DNA from: Thermosynechococcus sp.
Lineage (GTDB): Bacteria > Cyanobacteriota > Cyanobacteriia > Thermosynechococcales > Thermosynechococcaceae
Length of the DNA: 64,000 nucleotides
Direction: 5' to 3'
Assembly (NCBI RefSeq): GCF_025999095.1
Contig: NZ_AP024678.1
Span: 186,001-250,000, forward strand
Shown here: piece after piece, positions 47,630 through 56,746 of the stretch
How the letters are laid out: the number at the start of each line of letters is the position of its first letter
How positions within the stretch are numbered: position 1 is the first letter of the stretch
Notes under the pieces: model-generated
Databases searched by the model: none
Seen by the model: only the letters and a program-made list of their open reading frames with translations
What the model was told of the DNA's origin: nothing
Position numbers and translations under genes: made by a program

Positions 47630-48919
47630 ATGAAAATTCTCCATGTGTCTGATATCCACCTTGGCAGTGGCCTCAGTCATGGCCACATTAACCCTGCCAC
47701 GGGCTTGAACACGCGCCTTGAGGATTTTATTGCTGCTCTGGCCACCTGTATTGACCGTGCTCTGCGTGAACCCGTTGATTTGGTGCTTTTTGGAGGCGAT
47801 GCCTTTCCCGACGCCACTCCCCCTCCCCTAGTGCACCAAGCCTTTGCCCAGCAGTTTCGCCGCCTGGCGGATGCCCAGATTCCCACGGTTTTGCTGGTGG
47901 GCAACCACGATCAGCACGCCCAAGGACAGGGGGGCGCCAGTCTCAGTCTCTATCGCACCCTGGGGGTACCCGGCTTTATTGTGGGCGATCGCTTGGCCAC
48001 CCATCGCATTGAAACTCGCCAGGGCAGTGTTCAAGTCATGACCCTCCCTTGGTTAACGCGATCGACACTCCTCACGCGGCCGGAAACCAGTGGCCTTTCC
48101 CTTGCGGATGTGCATCAACTGCTCCTAGAGCGGCTCCACCTTGCCCTTGAGGGGGAAATTCGCCAACTCGATCCTGCCTTACCTACCGTCTTACTTGCCC
48201 ATGCGATGGTGGACACCGCCCAGTACGGCTCTGAACGCTATTTGAGTGCAGGCAAAGGCTTTACAATTCCCCTCAGTTTCTTGGCCCGCCCCTGTTTTGA
48301 TTACGTTGCCCTTGGTCATGTCCATCGCCATCAAGTCCTGTGTCACGATCCACCCGTGGTCTATCCCGGCAGTATTGAGCGGGTGGATTTTGGCGAAGAG
48401 GGGGAAGAAAAGGGCTATGTCTTGGTGAACCTCGTCAAAGGGAAAACAGAATTTCAGTTTTGTCCCCTACCCACCCGCCCCTTCCGCACAATTCGTGTGG
48501 ACTTGACAGAGGTGGAACTCGATCCCCAAGCTGCCCTCTTGGCGGCGATCGCCAGCGTGGACATCACTGAAGCCGTGGTGCGGGTCATGTATCAACTGCG
48601 CCCCGATCAAATTCCCCTGATTAACCTCCATGAGTTACAAAAGGCTCTTGAAAGCGCCCATAGCATCAGCCTCCTGCCCCAACTTGCCAATAGTGAGCCC
48701 ATTGCCCGGCTGCCAGAAGTTGCCCTCGAACAATGCCTTGACCCCAGCCATGCGCTGCAACTGTATCTAGATCATCGCCCCGATCTTGAACCCCTGCGGC
48801 AGGATCTGCTGGCGGCACTCCAAACCCTTGAGGGCAATCCTGCACCGGAGAGTCAAGACACGCCACAGATACCGCGATCGCCCAAACCTGTGATTGAGCA
48901 ACTGCAATTGCTCTCCTAG
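47630..48919 (+). CDS. sbcD: SbcD-like exonuclease subunit (metallophosphoesterase)
   Basis: 429 residues. Metal-binding motifs are D8/H10 (VSDIHLG), D57 in GGDAFPD, N92-H93-D94 (VGNHDQ), LAHAMVD and ALGHVHRH. It belongs to the SbcD/Mre11 nuclease family that works with an SbcC ATPase on DNA ends and hairpins. SbcC is not adjacent. The C-terminal capping region is shorter and ends in a Pro/Ser-rich tail. It is co-transcribed with pgm. Confidence 0.88.
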   Translation: MKILHVSDIHLGSGLSHGHINPATGLNTRLEDFIAALATCIDRALREPVDLVLFGGDAFPDATPPPLVHQAFAQQFRRLADAQIPTVLLVGNHDQHAQGQGGASLSLYRTLGVPGFIVGDRLATHRIETRQGSVQVMTLPWLTRSTLLTRPETSGLSLADVHQLLLERLHLALEGEIRQLDPALPTVLLAHAMVDTAQYGSERYLSAGKGFTIPLSFLARPCFDYVALGHVHRHQVLCHDPPVVYPGSIERVDFGEEGEEKGYVLVNLVKGKTEFQFCPLPTRPFRTIRVDLTEVELDPQAALLAAIASVDITEAVVRVMYQLRPDQIPLINLHELQKALESAHSISLLPQLANSEPIARLPEVALEQCLDPSHALQLYLDHRPDLEPLRQDLLAALQTLEGNPAPESQDTPQIPRSPKPVIEQLQLLS

Positions 48920-49041
48920 GCTAAGGTTAAACCCTTAGGACTCCCTCAGCGTTGGCAACCTTTCTAACGGTTTCTAACGGCTTGGCATCCGCGGGCAAAA
49001 GAGGACTCGGGAGCCTGGGCAAACTTTTTTCTTGGAGCTTA

Positions 49042-49070
49042 TTGACATTTTTTCTCATTTGATCTAGGCT
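49042..49070 (+). promoter_or_regulatory. Promoter of candidate small RNA
   Basis: A perfect -35 TTGACA (49042-49047), a 17-bp spacer and TAGGCT (49065-49070), which keeps the TAnnnT pattern of cyanobacterial -10 boxes. Transcription would begin near 49073-49077, directly before two stem-loops. Confidence 0.55.
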
Positions 49071-49072
49071 AA

Positions 49073-49138
49073 GTCTCAGTGTTCTCCTCTCTGAGGAATC
49101 GGCAGGCGGGGTCAGTCATTGCGACGACCCCTTTTTTT
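49073..49138 (+). ncRNA. Candidate small RNA of about 65 nt
   Basis: After the promoter, CTCAG (49075-49079) pairs with CTGAG (49091-49095) around a pyrimidine-rich loop containing TTCTCCTCT. An unpaired GAATCGGCAGGC stretch follows, then GGGGTC (49108-49113) pairs with GACCCC (49126-49131), followed by seven T. This is a complete small transcript with its own terminator and no start codon in a good context. The two-hairpin layout with a CU-rich loop recalls Yfr-type cyanobacterial RNAs, but the Yfr1 motif ACTCCTCACAC is not present, so I give no name. Confidence 0.5.
49108..49138 (+). terminator. Intrinsic terminator
   Basis: GGGGTC/GACCCC six-bp stem with a 12-nt loop, immediately followed by TTTTTTT (49132-49138). 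It could end the candidate small RNA or the pgm-sbcD transcript. Confidence 0.85.
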
Positions 49139-49354
49139 CTTAATGAGGACTGTTGATTCCCACAAAGCACCGCACTTCCCCCTTTCTAGGGGCAGTCAAC
49201 TATTGCTAAAAATTTGCAAATTTTTGGCAGGGAATAGGGCGGCTATAGTACCACAGGACAGTATAGGGGGGTAGGGTTCTTCTTGGGCCTTGAGAACAGC
49301 AATTTTTGGGCCAACCCACGGGATGACTGGGGTTGAGATATAGGGGGTTAGGGG

Positions 49355-49450
49355 CTACTGCCATTCATCGAGAGCTGTTAGCCCATAGGAGAAGCCGAGA
49401 ATATCTAGGGTTTCCTGTTCTTCCTGCTTCAGGGTTGCTTCCCAAGGCAT
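49355..49450 (-). CDS. Possible 31-residue small protein
   Basis: Minus-strand ATG at 49450, TAG at 49355-49357. The product begins MPWEATLKQEEQ and ends LTALDEWQ: acidic, helical in character and not hydrophobic. A purine-rich GGGAGGGAAGAG lies upstream, although the GGAGG is 11 nt from the ATG, slightly long. It may be a genuine small protein, a gene remnant or chance. No family is recognised. Confidence 0.35.
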   Translation of the reverse strand: MPWEATLKQEEQETLDILGFSYGLTALDEWQ

Positions 49451-49664
49451 ATTTTCTCTTCCCTCCCGAGACAATCCTCTATTCACTTAGCCAGTGATGT
49501 TTTTGCAAATATGCACTCGCCTGGCGGATTTTAGAAAAGATTTTTTGCCAAGCCTGGGGGCGGCTAGGCCCTACTCTATCAACGTCTAGCGTCACAGCAG
49601 GAGGATGATCCATATCACAAGTCAAGCGTGTTTTCTGTGGCACACTACGATCAAGATTTGCGAT

Positions 49665-50552
49665 ATGTCCATGTTTAACCCACTTACCATTCGGTTTTGG
49701 GGCGTGCGCGGCAGTGTTCCCTGTCCCGGTTCCCACACTGTCCGCTACGGTGGTAACACCCCCTGCGTGGAAATTCAAGCCAATGGTCAACGGATCATCC
49801 TTGATGGTGGTACAGGTTTGCGGGTTCTTGGGGAGCACTTAATGGGCCAACAGCCGGTGACGGCACACTTATTCTTTACCCATACCCACTGGGACCATAT
49901 TCAGGGGTTTCCCTTCTTTCAACCCGCCTTTGTACCGGGAAATCAGTTCCATATCTATGCAGTGCCGGGGAAAAATGGTCAGGGCATTGAACGACGACTG
50001 AATGATCAAATGCTCCACCCCAACTTTCCCGTTCCGTTGCAAATTATGGGCGGAGATTTGCACTTCCATGACTTGCAGGTGGGGGAGCAGGTACCCCTAG
50101 GCGGCGGTGTGGTGGTGAGTAATGAGGCTCTGAATCATCCGGGCGGGGGGGTGGGCTACCGTGTCAGTTGGCAGGGCATTCATGTGGCCTATATTACAGA
50201 TACGGAGCATTTGCCGGATGGGTTACATCCGGGGGCGTTTGCCCTGGCGGATCGCGCGGATGTGATGATTTACGATGCCACCTATACCGATGAAGAATAC
50301 TATCACCCACAGCAGAGCAAGGTGGGCTGGGGGCATTCCACATGGCAGGAGGCGGTTAAGCTTGCCCAAGCAGCCCAGGTCAAGCAACTGATTTTGTTTC
50401 ACCATGATCCCAGCCATGATGATGACTGTTTAGATCGCATTGGCGAGTTGGCACGGGCAAAATTTCCGCAGACGCTGCTTGCTCGCGAGGGACTTATTAT
50501 TTCCGTCTATCCAAATGTGATACACTTCCCGGCAACGCCTCAAGCAAGTTAG
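49665..50552 (+). CDS. MBL-fold metallo-hydrolase
   Basis: 295 residues from the ATG at 49665. The zinc motif HTHWDH is at 73-78. Further ligands are the H in NHPGGGVGYR, the D in YITDTEH and the H in LILFHHDP. The N-terminus IRFWGVRGSVPCPG and the GGNTPCVEI segment are typical of a phosphodiesterase-like branch of the fold (RNase Z / phnP-related). The substrate is unknown. It is 5 bp upstream of the lipase-like gene. Confidence 0.87.
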   Translation: MSMFNPLTIRFWGVRGSVPCPGSHTVRYGGNTPCVEIQANGQRIILDGGTGLRVLGEHLMGQQPVTAHLFFTHTHWDHIQGFPFFQPAFVPGNQFHIYAVPGKNGQGIERRLNDQMLHPNFPVPLQIMGGDLHFHDLQVGEQVPLGGGVVVSNEALNHPGGGVGYRVSWQGIHVAYITDTEHLPDGLHPGAFALADRADVMIYDATYTDEEYYHPQQSKVGWGHSTWQEAVKLAQAAQVKQLILFHHDPSHDDDCLDRIGELARAKFPQTLLAREGLIISVYPNVIHFPATPQAS

Positions 50553-50557
50553 CGCCT

Positions 50558-51262
50558 GTGTTGCCTGTCGTTGTTCTACCGGGATATTTAGCGGCTGCCC
50601 CTGACTACTACCCATTGCGGGATTATCTGCGGCAGTTGGGGTTTGTGGTGGAGGTGGTCCCCCTCAGGGGACGCTCGTGGTTGCCCACATTGGGAGGGCG
50701 ATCGGTGGCGCCAATTCTGCGGGCTCTCGATACCACCATTGAGCGTGTTCTGAATGAAACAGGGGCCCCTTCTGTGCATCTCATTGGTCATTCAGCGGGG
50801 GGCTGGATTAGCCGCATTTACCTAGGGGATCAACCCTATGATGGCAAAGTTTGGGCAGGTCACAAATGGGTGCACACACTAATTACGTTGGGTACTCCCC
50901 ATCGGAGTCAGGAGCGTTGGACCCGTCGCAATCTCGACTTTGTTAACACCACCTACCCCGGTGCCTATTACGCGCAAGTTCGCTATGTGTGTCTGGCGGG
51001 CAAAGCAATCTATGGGACATCACGCGGCTCCTTTGCCAATTGGTTTACGTATCAAAGCTATAAACTCACCTGTGGCGAAGGTGCCTGTTGGGGAGATGGG
51101 GTGACACCAGTGGCAGCCGCCCACCTCGAAGGGGCAGAGAATCTGGTCTATGAAGATGTGCTGCATGCGCCGCGCAGCCGTTGGCGCGATCGCCCCGATG
51201 CCCCTTGGTACGGCTCCCCAGAAATTGTTGCTCATTGGCAGCAGTATCTCAAGACCAGTTAG
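50558..51262 (+). CDS. Lipase-like alpha/beta-hydrolase
   Basis: 234 residues from a GTG start, 5 bp after the previous stop. The nucleophile elbow is LIGHSAGG with S79. LPGYLAAAPDYYPLRDYL forms the oxyanion region and GDGVTPVAAAHL precedes the predicted acid and histidine (DVLHAP). The layout is that of triacylglycerol/galactolipid lipases. No signal peptide is present, so it acts in the cytosol or on inner membranes. Substrate is inference. Confidence 0.82.
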   Translation: MLPVVVLPGYLAAAPDYYPLRDYLRQLGFVVEVVPLRGRSWLPTLGGRSVAPILRALDTTIERVLNETGAPSVHLIGHSAGGWISRIYLGDQPYDGKVWAGHKWVHTLITLGTPHRSQERWTRRNLDFVNTTYPGAYYAQVRYVCLAGKAIYGTSRGSFANWFTYQSYKLTCGEGACWGDGVTPVAAAHLEGAENLVYEDVLHAPRSRWRDRPDAPWYGSPEIVAHWQQYLKTS

Positions 51263-51885
51263 ACAGCACACCGCTCAAATTGCCAGCGGTAAACGGCCAA
51301 TCCTTTATTGAGGACGCATTTTTCCCGTTCTGTCGCGATGGGCCAAGGGCTCTGGGGTAACCAATCTGGACAGATTGAGCGAAAGGCGCCATGGGCACGA
51401 AACTGTTGCACCATTGATTCAGCCACTTCAAAAACATCCGACTGCAGGAAAACATGTCCACCAGCGGGCAGGAGTTCAGCAAGAGTGGCCACCAGTTCAG
51501 GGGTGACGAGGCGGCGTTTATGGTGACGGCGCTTGAACCAGGGATCTGGAAACTGGATCGTGACGGTGTGCAGGGGAAGGCCGCTGAGAATTTTGCGCAA
51601 GTGGACATTGGCATTGCCCCAAAGATAGTGGAGGTTCCGAAGTTGGTGGCGATCGCGCCGCTCATTGGCAGCGACCACTAACGGGTAGCGAATTTCCAGA
51701 CCCAGAAAATTTTGCTCTGGGTAAAGTGCTGCCATTTCTAGCAAGAATGTCCCCCTTGCACAGCCAATATCCAGATGTAAAGGCTGCGAAGGTTGCTCGT
51801 AAATCCTTGACCAATCGGGAACAGCAATGTCCTGCTGGAATTTTTGACTGAGAGGGTTAACGTGTTGTCGCACCCGTACTGCCAT
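51259..51885 (-). CDS. trmB: tRNA (guanine46-N7)-methyltransferase
   Basis: 208 residues from the ATG at 51885; the frame is open five codons upstream, but the family start MAVRVRQHVNPLS fits here. SAM-binding motif LDIGCARGTFLLEMA, then EIRYPLVVAANERR and the TrmB signature FPDPWFKRRHHKRR. It methylates G46 in the tRNA variable loop. Convergent with, and overlapping by 4 bp, the lipase-like gene. Confidence 0.94.
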   Translation of the reverse strand: MAVRVRQHVNPLSQKFQQDIAVPDWSRIYEQPSQPLHLDIGCARGTFLLEMAALYPEQNFLGLEIRYPLVVAANERRDRHQLRNLHYLWGNANVHLRKILSGLPLHTVTIQFPDPWFKRRHHKRRLVTPELVATLAELLPAGGHVFLQSDVFEVAESMVQQFRAHGAFRSICPDWLPQSPWPIATEREKCVLNKGLAVYRWQFERCAV

Positions 51886-52101
51886 GGCGCGATCGCCCAT
51901 CCAAAACTCCCTAATGTACTGCTGCTATAGGGTAGCTTATCTCAAATGCAGCCTACGCCAGCTGTACCCTTTCAGACCTACAACCCTGATCAGAAGGATT
52001 GAAAATGCTCAAAACTGCTCAATAAGGCCCATACTCTACACAAGGGTTGGATCGTTGCAGCAGCCAGCCCCTAGACCGTTTGTTGTGAAGAGATTGATTC
52101 A

Positions 52102-52653
52102 ATGCATTTAGAAGGTAAAGTTGCCCTGCTCACTGGTGGCGCACTTGGAATTGGCGAGAGGAAAATACCGTCTCTCGCGCTCCCGAAAATGCCTCCCTTA
52201 AAGCTTGGGGCTGAGTTGATGGGACAAACTTTGACGGCATGTTTCTGGGGTGCAAATACGCCATCCGGGCAATGGGTGGTCCTGGCTCGATACATTCACA
52301 TTTCGCCACGTTCAGGTCCTGTTGGCATACCGGCAGCCGCTGCCTAGGCGTCAAGTAAAGCCGCCGGTGGCAATCACACCAAAACCATTGCCTTGTATTG
52401 CCCTCAGCAAGGGATGAACGTGCGTTGTCATTCTATTCACCCAGCAGCAATCCTTATCCCCATGGGAGAACCCATCCTTGGCACTGGCTCAGAACGAGAG
52501 TATGGCCATGTTCCGCCCTTAAGACAGTTTGGACTGCCTGCGGCAGTCGCTGCAGTAGCTGTCATCTTTACTGCTGACGCGTTGAGTTGCACCACTGGCG
52601 CAGAAATCAATATTGACGGCGCTGTTGTGGCAGCATCTGCAGCAATCCCCTGA
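52102..52653 (+). pseudogene. Decayed short-chain dehydrogenase (SDR)
   Basis: The start and cofactor loop are intact (LEGKVALLTGGALGIG). Most of the following 80 or so residues are missing. A NFDGMFLGCKYAIRAMGGPGS fragment appears in another frame (about 52230-52290), and the original frame resumes with HISPRSGPVGIPAAAA. There the expected YxxxK reads stop-ASSK: the catalytic tyrosine codon is TAG (52345-52347). The C-terminal NVRCHSIHPAAI and TGAEINIDGA segments are preserved to the stop at 52651-52653. Length is 552 bp versus about 750 for the family. It must be inactive. Confidence 0.87.
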
Positions 52654-52697
52654 CAGTAGATCACTTCCCCTGCTGTTGATGATCAAAAGCAGAGATT

Positions 52698-52727
52698 AAA
52701 AAAACTGCCCTCAAAAGCCGAGGACAG
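52698..52727 (-). terminator. Intrinsic terminator of the ammonium transporter gene
   Basis: On the minus strand CTGTCCTC (plus 52720-52727) pairs with GAGGGCAG (plus 52705-52712; one G-U) around a 7-nt loop and is followed by seven T (plus 52698-52704). It lies about 70 bp after the transporter stop. Confidence 0.85.
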
Positions 52728-52795
52728 CAAAAACCACCTAGGACAATGGGATCGTCCAGCGGCGTGGTACGACCCCAAACTTATTGGCGGGCGAG

Positions 52796-54241
52796 TTACT
52801 CCTTCAAGAAACCGCTGTAGGCCTCCATGCCATGCTCGCCGATGTCCAAGCCTTTAAGTTCCTCTTCCTCGGAAACGCGAATACCAAGGGTTTGTTTTAA
52901 GGCTAGCCAAAAGATACTGGTCAGGAGCACAGTAAAGCCACCGATGGTCAAGATACCAATGATCTGAGCAATCAATTGAGTTACCCCATTGCCGGTGAGC
53001 AAGCCTAACTCTTTGTCAAACAAGCCAACGGCTAGGGTACCCCAAGTGCCACAGACTAAGTGGACAGAGGTGGCACCGACGGGATCATCGATTTTGATGC
53101 GGTCAAAGAAGAGCACAGAATAGACCACAATGACGCCGCCAATGGCACCAATGATCACGGCACTCCAGTAAGATACACCTGCACAGCCTGCTGTAATGGC
53201 CACCAGGCCCGCCAGAATACCGTTGATAATCATGGAAAGATCAGGCTTACCAATAGCTAGCCAAGCGGTAATTGTTGCCGCAATCCCACCGGCTGCCGCC
53301 GCCAAGTTGGTGGTTACAGCAATGTAGGGGACGGCTTGGTCGGCAGCCAGTTGTGAGCCAGGATTAAAGCCAAACCAGCCAATCCAAAGAATCAAACACC
53401 CCAGCATAGCAAAGCCCATGTTATGCCCCGGTAGGGCTTGGGGAGTACCGTCGGCAGCATATTTGCCAATCCGTGGCCCCAAAAAAGCGGCCCCCATTAA
53501 CGCAGACCAACCGCCCACTGCATGGACAACGGTTGAACCGGCAAAATCCTTGAAAGCCACCCCCTCGCCCAGGAAGCTGATATTACTGAGCAGGCCACCT
53601 CCCCAGACCCAATGACCGGTAATGGGATAGGAAATTCCCGTCAGCAGCAGACTAAAAATCAAAAAGTCAATGAATTTAATGCGCTCCGCCACGGCGCCGG
53701 AGACAATCGTCGCCGCTGTGCCTGCAAAGGCTGCCTGGAAGAGGAACGCCACTGGAATGACCAGTCCTTCTGGGAAGGGCTTCAGGCCATAGGTTTCTGG
53801 GTTTTCACTGCTGAGGAAAAAGCCCCCTGAGCCGATAAAGGCATTGCCCTCGGTACCAAACATGAAGGAGAAACCGATCGCCCAGTAGGCAAGGGTGGCC
53901 AAGGCAAAAACAATTAGGTTTTTAGCAAGAATGTTGACAGCATTTTTCTGGCGGCAGAAGCCAGTTTCCAACATGCCGAAGCCGGCATTCATGAAAATCA
54001 CGAGAATTGCTGCCACCAATACCCAAATAGTATTGAGCACTCCTTGAACGTCTTCAGGGGTGAGGGGTTTATCCTGAGCCTGCGCAGCCACTCCCCAAAC
54101 AGTCACAATGATTAAAGCTAGGGGAATGCAGGCGACAAGGGCGGGCGATCGCCAACGGAAATTGGGCTGCCAGTCGAGGTTTAGTAACGGGCGCTTTTGC
54201 CGTCTAGCACGTTTCAGTTTTAACTTGGACATCGCTTTCAT
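52796..54241 (-). CDS. amt: Ammonium transporter (Amt family)
   Basis: 481 residues from the ATG at 54241; an ATG at 54232 is equally possible. A basic N-terminus is followed by a hydrophobic segment ending in [10 protein letters not shown], probably a cleaved signal, as in other cyanobacterial Amt1. Eleven transmembrane helices follow. Recognisable are the [18 protein letters not shown] helix, [17 protein letters not shown], and the two pore histidines in TVVHAVGG and [10 protein letters not shown]. It imports ammonium at low concentration. An NtcA box lies upstream. Confidence 0.94.
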   Translation of the reverse strand: MKAMSKLKLKRARRQKRPLLNLDWQPNFRWRSPALVACIPLALIIVTVWGVAAQAQDKPLTPEDVQGVLNTIWVLVAAILVIFMNAGFGMLETGFCRQKNAVNILAKNLIVFALATLAYWAIGFSFMFGTEGNAFIGSGGFFLSSENPETYGLKPFPEGLVIPVAFLFQAAFAGTAATIVSGAVAERIKFIDFLIFSLLLTGISYPITGHWVWGGGLLSNISFLGEGVAFKDFAGSTVVHAVGGWSALMGAAFLGPRIGKYAADGTPQALPGHNMGFAMLGCLILWIGWFGFNPGSQLAADQAVPYIAVTTNLAAAAGGIAATITAWLAIGKPDLSMIINGILAGLVAITAGCAGVSYWSAVIIGAIGGVIVVYSVLFFDRIKIDDPVGATSVHLVCGTWGTLAVGLFDKELGLLTGNGVTQLIAQIIGILTIGGFTVLLTSIFWLALKQTLGIRVSEEEELKGLDIGEHGMEAYSGFLKE

Positions 54242-54416
54242 TCTCAACGGTTATAACGGTTATGGCGTAGAGTTGCGCATGGGTTCCGCGGAGGAGAAAT
54301 CGCAGTTGCGGCACCATTGCGCCAGAAAATCATCTGGCTGCTGTTTGACTTGAGCCAAGCAAAGCATTGACCCGCAGTTAGTTTCTGATTGCACCAGTTC
54401 TCAGATTGGAAAATCT

Positions 54417-54430
54417 GTATCGCGTTATAC
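54417..54430 (-). promoter_or_regulatory. NtcA binding site of the amt promoter
   Basis: GTA-TCGCGTTA-TAC is a perfect GTA-N8-TAC palindrome, the consensus for the nitrogen regulator NtcA. On the minus strand a -10-like TGCAAT follows about 23 nt downstream, close to the 22-nt spacing of class II NtcA-activated promoters. The transcript would have a leader of about 140 nt before amt. The same site could in principle serve the divergent Tab2 gene. Confidence 0.75.
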
Positions 54431-54513
54431 ATTTACCTTGATGACCAAAACCGCCTATCCTAGGAAAGGCAAATCCCATCAAGTTTGCAGCTAACGTTCC
54501 TGACTAGGTGTGA

Positions 54514-55377
54514 ATGGATACGATCTGGGAGTTGGATTTTTATTCCCGTCCCCTTGTGGATGAAAACAACAGGAAAATCTGGGAGCTGCTGGTTTGCGAT
54601 CGCCAGCAACAATTTCGGTTCAGCAAAACCTGTGCAGGAGCTGAAGCCAATGCCCGCTGGTTAGCAGCGGCACTTAAGGAAGCCATGGTTCAATGGCGAC
54701 AGCAACTGGGCCTGGCAGAGGGGGTTCAACCCCAGCGAGTGCGTTTTTTTCGCCGAGCCATGACCAGCATTATTACGCGGGGGGGAGAAGCGGCAGGATT
54801 AGTGATGGTGCCGAGTCGGCGCACGTTTGCTCTCTATGATTGGCTGCGCGATCGCGCCACAAACTTCTATCCAACCCTACCGAACTACCAAGCGGAGCTG
54901 GCAACGCCACCCCAGTTAATCCCGCCGGCAGCGCAACCTTTACCAGCGGCGCTGCGGGGCGATCGCTGGCAATTTAGTGGCCTCCCTCTTGGGGAAATTA
55001 AAACCGCCTCCGAATGGGAGCTGCCCTTTGGTGAGGTACCACCCCTGCCCTTTTTGAGCCTCAGCGACGATGCGCTCCTGCCAGGGTTAATTATCTATTC
55101 GCAGCGGGCACTGCCCTTGGCGGGTTGGCTATCGGGGTTAGAGCCGGCCTCTCTCAGTTTTGAGGAGACACCGCAGCCGTTGCTGATCTTGGAAACGGGG
55201 GCGAGCGATCGCTGGGTTCTCATTAGTGGCCGCAATCCTCAGATTCAAAGGGAACTGGCGGCCTTTAAGGACGCCTGTACCCAAAGCCAAGGGCTGCACT
55301 TTATCGCAGTGAAGGAACAACCGACACAGGAGACCCTGCAGGGCTTTTGGTTGTTGCAGCAAACTCCTGAAGTTTGA
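54514..55377 (+). CDS. Tab2/Atab2 family RNA-binding protein
   Basis: 287 residues. The opening TIWELDFYSRPLVDENNRK, the middle QPQRVRFFRRAMTSII and the end DRWVLISGR fit the Tab2 family (DUF1092). The algal and plant members bind plastid mRNA and are needed to translate psaB and other photosystem messages. The cyanobacterial protein probably has a related RNA role; this is inference from family membership. Its stop directly abuts the stop of dapB on the other strand, and no terminator separates them. Confidence 0.85.
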   Translation: MDTIWELDFYSRPLVDENNRKIWELLVCDRQQQFRFSKTCAGAEANARWLAAALKEAMVQWRQQLGLAEGVQPQRVRFFRRAMTSIITRGGEAAGLVMVPSRRTFALYDWLRDRATNFYPTLPNYQAELATPPQLIPPAAQPLPAALRGDRWQFSGLPLGEIKTASEWELPFGEVPPLPFLSLSDDALLPGLIIYSQRALPLAGWLSGLEPASLSFEETPQPLLILETGASDRWVLISGRNPQIQRELAAFKDACTQSQGLHFIAVKEQPTQETLQGFWLLQQTPEV

Positions 55378-56193
55378 CTAGAGCAGCTTCTCAAGGCCAT
55401 AGATCAAGCGTTTGAGTTGCCTGACTTTGCGAATGGCGAGCAGTACCCCCGGCATATAGCACTGGCGATCGCTAGTGTCATGGCGTAGTGTATAAATTTG
55501 CCCCGGTGCCCCAAAAATCACCTCCTGATGGGCAATTAATCCCGGCAGGCGAACACTGTGGATGCGAATCTCAGCCATGGCACAGGCCCCCCGCGCCCCC
55601 GTAAGATGTTCCGATTCCTGCACCTGGGGTGGGTTAAAGGTTTTGCCCAATTCAGCTAAACGCTGTGCGGTTTGCAGGGCAGTACCACTGGGGGCATCGG
55701 CTTTTTGATTGTGGTGGAGTTCAATGATCTCCACATGGTCAAAGTATTGGCTGGCGCGGATGGCCGCCTCTTGGAGCAACACCATGCCAATGGAGAAATT
55801 CGGCGCAATCACCACCCCCATATCGGCCTTGTCGGCGAGCTCGGCCAGTTCCTCAATTTGTTCAGGACTCAGACCTGTTGTGCCCACCACCGGATAGACC
55901 CCATAGGCGATCGCCATGCGCACATTCTCGTACACCGCTTGGGGATGGGTGAAGTCCACCATGACCACGGGTTGTTTTTCTTGGGCAGCCGCCACACACA
56001 CCTCCTGCAAGCTGCCACTAATGGGAATTTCTAATGCCCCTAGCCCCAAAGCTTCGCCAATATCTTCTCCCACCTGCTTGCGATCGATGGCAGCATAGAG
56101 CACTGTGTCGGGTGCTTGGTGTACAGCCTTAACGACTTCGCGCCCCATCTTACCAAGGGCGCCAACAACAATGACTGAGATAGGTGTACTCAT
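55378..56193 (-). CDS. dapB: 4-Hydroxy-tetrahydrodipicolinate reductase
   Basis: 271 residues from the ATG at 56193. An open extension to 56334 would overlap the divergent cupin gene and has no homology. NAD(P)-binding is by [11 protein letters not shown] at 10-20. The catalytic region is [15 protein letters not shown] with H160, H161 and K164. It makes tetrahydrodipicolinate in the lysine/diaminopimelate route, needed for peptidoglycan. Confidence 0.95.
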   Translation of the reverse strand: MSTPISVIVVGALGKMGREVVKAVHQAPDTVLYAAIDRKQVGEDIGEALGLGALEIPISGSLQEVCVAAAQEKQPVVMVDFTHPQAVYENVRMAIAYGVYPVVGTTGLSPEQIEELAELADKADMGVVIAPNFSIGMVLLQEAAIRASQYFDHVEIIELHHNQKADAPSGTALQTAQRLAELGKTFNPPQVQESEHLTGARGACAMAEIRIHSVRLPGLIAHQEVIFGAPGQIYTLRHDTSDRQCYMPGVLLAIRKVRQLKRLIYGLEKLL

Positions 56194-56255
56194 GCCAAAC
56201 TCCGACACAGACCACAGGCTAGGATAGCGCGATCGCTTAGCGATACAATAACCCA

Positions 56256-56714
56256 ATGGTGAAGATTTGTCCGGAAAAGCCAATGTTAGTTTTTTCTTTT
56301 CCTGAGTTGGTTGAGCGCTGTCAAACTTGGACACCCAAACGGCCTGGCTATGCCGTTTGTCCCTTGGATCACCATAACCCTGAACTGGCCTCTAGCCTCT
56401 ACCGCATCGAACCAGGACAAGCCAATTATCCCCACTACCACCATCGGGGGGATGATATTTTCCTGATTGTGTCGGGTGTGGGTGAACTCATCACTTGCCC
56501 CATGACACCCCCTGCCGATTCTGTGGCGGCCACTGCCTTGACTCGCACCCCTGTGGAGACCGGCTCCTACGTCCATGTGGATGCCCAATGTCTGCACTGG
56601 CTGCGGAATTTATCCCCTGATCAGCCCTTGTATTACTTGAATATTGCACCGCTGTCCCACGAGAGCGATCGCGTCGATGTGACCATCGAGGGCTGGAACC
56701 CAAAAAGTACTTAA
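56256..56714 (+). CDS. Cupin domain protein
   Basis: 152 residues from the ATG at 56256 (56283 is a possible alternative). The cupin metal motif is [22 protein letters not shown], and the second histidine of motif 2 is in [13 protein letters not shown]. Single-domain cupins bind a metal and cover many activities, so no function is assigned. The stop lies in the first copy of a perfect 15-bp tandem duplication (56700-56729). Confidence 0.8.
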   Translation: MVKICPEKPMLVFSFPELVERCQTWTPKRPGYAVCPLDHHNPELASSLYRIEPGQANYPHYHHRGDDIFLIVSGVGELITCPMTPPADSVAATALTRTPVETGSYVHVDAQCLHWLRNLSPDQPLYYLNIAPLSHESDRVDVTIEGWNPKST

Positions 56715-56729
56715 CCAAAAAGTACTTAA
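56700..56729 (+). repeat. 15-bp tandem duplication at the cupin stop
   Basis: CCAAAAAGTACTTAA occurs at 56700-56714 and again at 56715-56729, followed by shorter variants TTAGTACTTA and TTAGTGCTTA to 56749. The first copy carries the cupin stop codon. Confidence 0.85.
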
Positions 56730-56746
56730 TTAGTACTTATTAGTGC

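Larger units (their letters stand above)
48920..49664. other. Long intergenic region with candidate sRNA and small gene
   Basis: 745 bp without a large gene. It contains a promoter-terminator pair about 60 bp apart (49042-49138), a 26-bp near-palindrome TGCTAAAAATTT-GC-AAATTTTTGGCA (49204-49229) and a 31-codon minus-strand frame (49355-49450). Nothing else was recognised. Confidence 0.6.

Noticed and set aside
49073-49138. Yfr1 small RNA
   Set aside because: The conserved unpaired motif ACTCCTCACAC is missing and the gene neighbours differ; only the general shape agrees.
49479-49838. 119-codon minus-strand frame opposite the metallo-hydrolase start
   Set aside because: The plus-strand gene has complete zinc motifs from its first residues. 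The opposite frame has no recognisable family and no ribosome site.
56194-56334. Extended N-terminus of DapB from a GTG
   Set aside because: It overlaps the divergent cupin gene and lacks similarity to DapB, which starts at [11 protein letters not shown].
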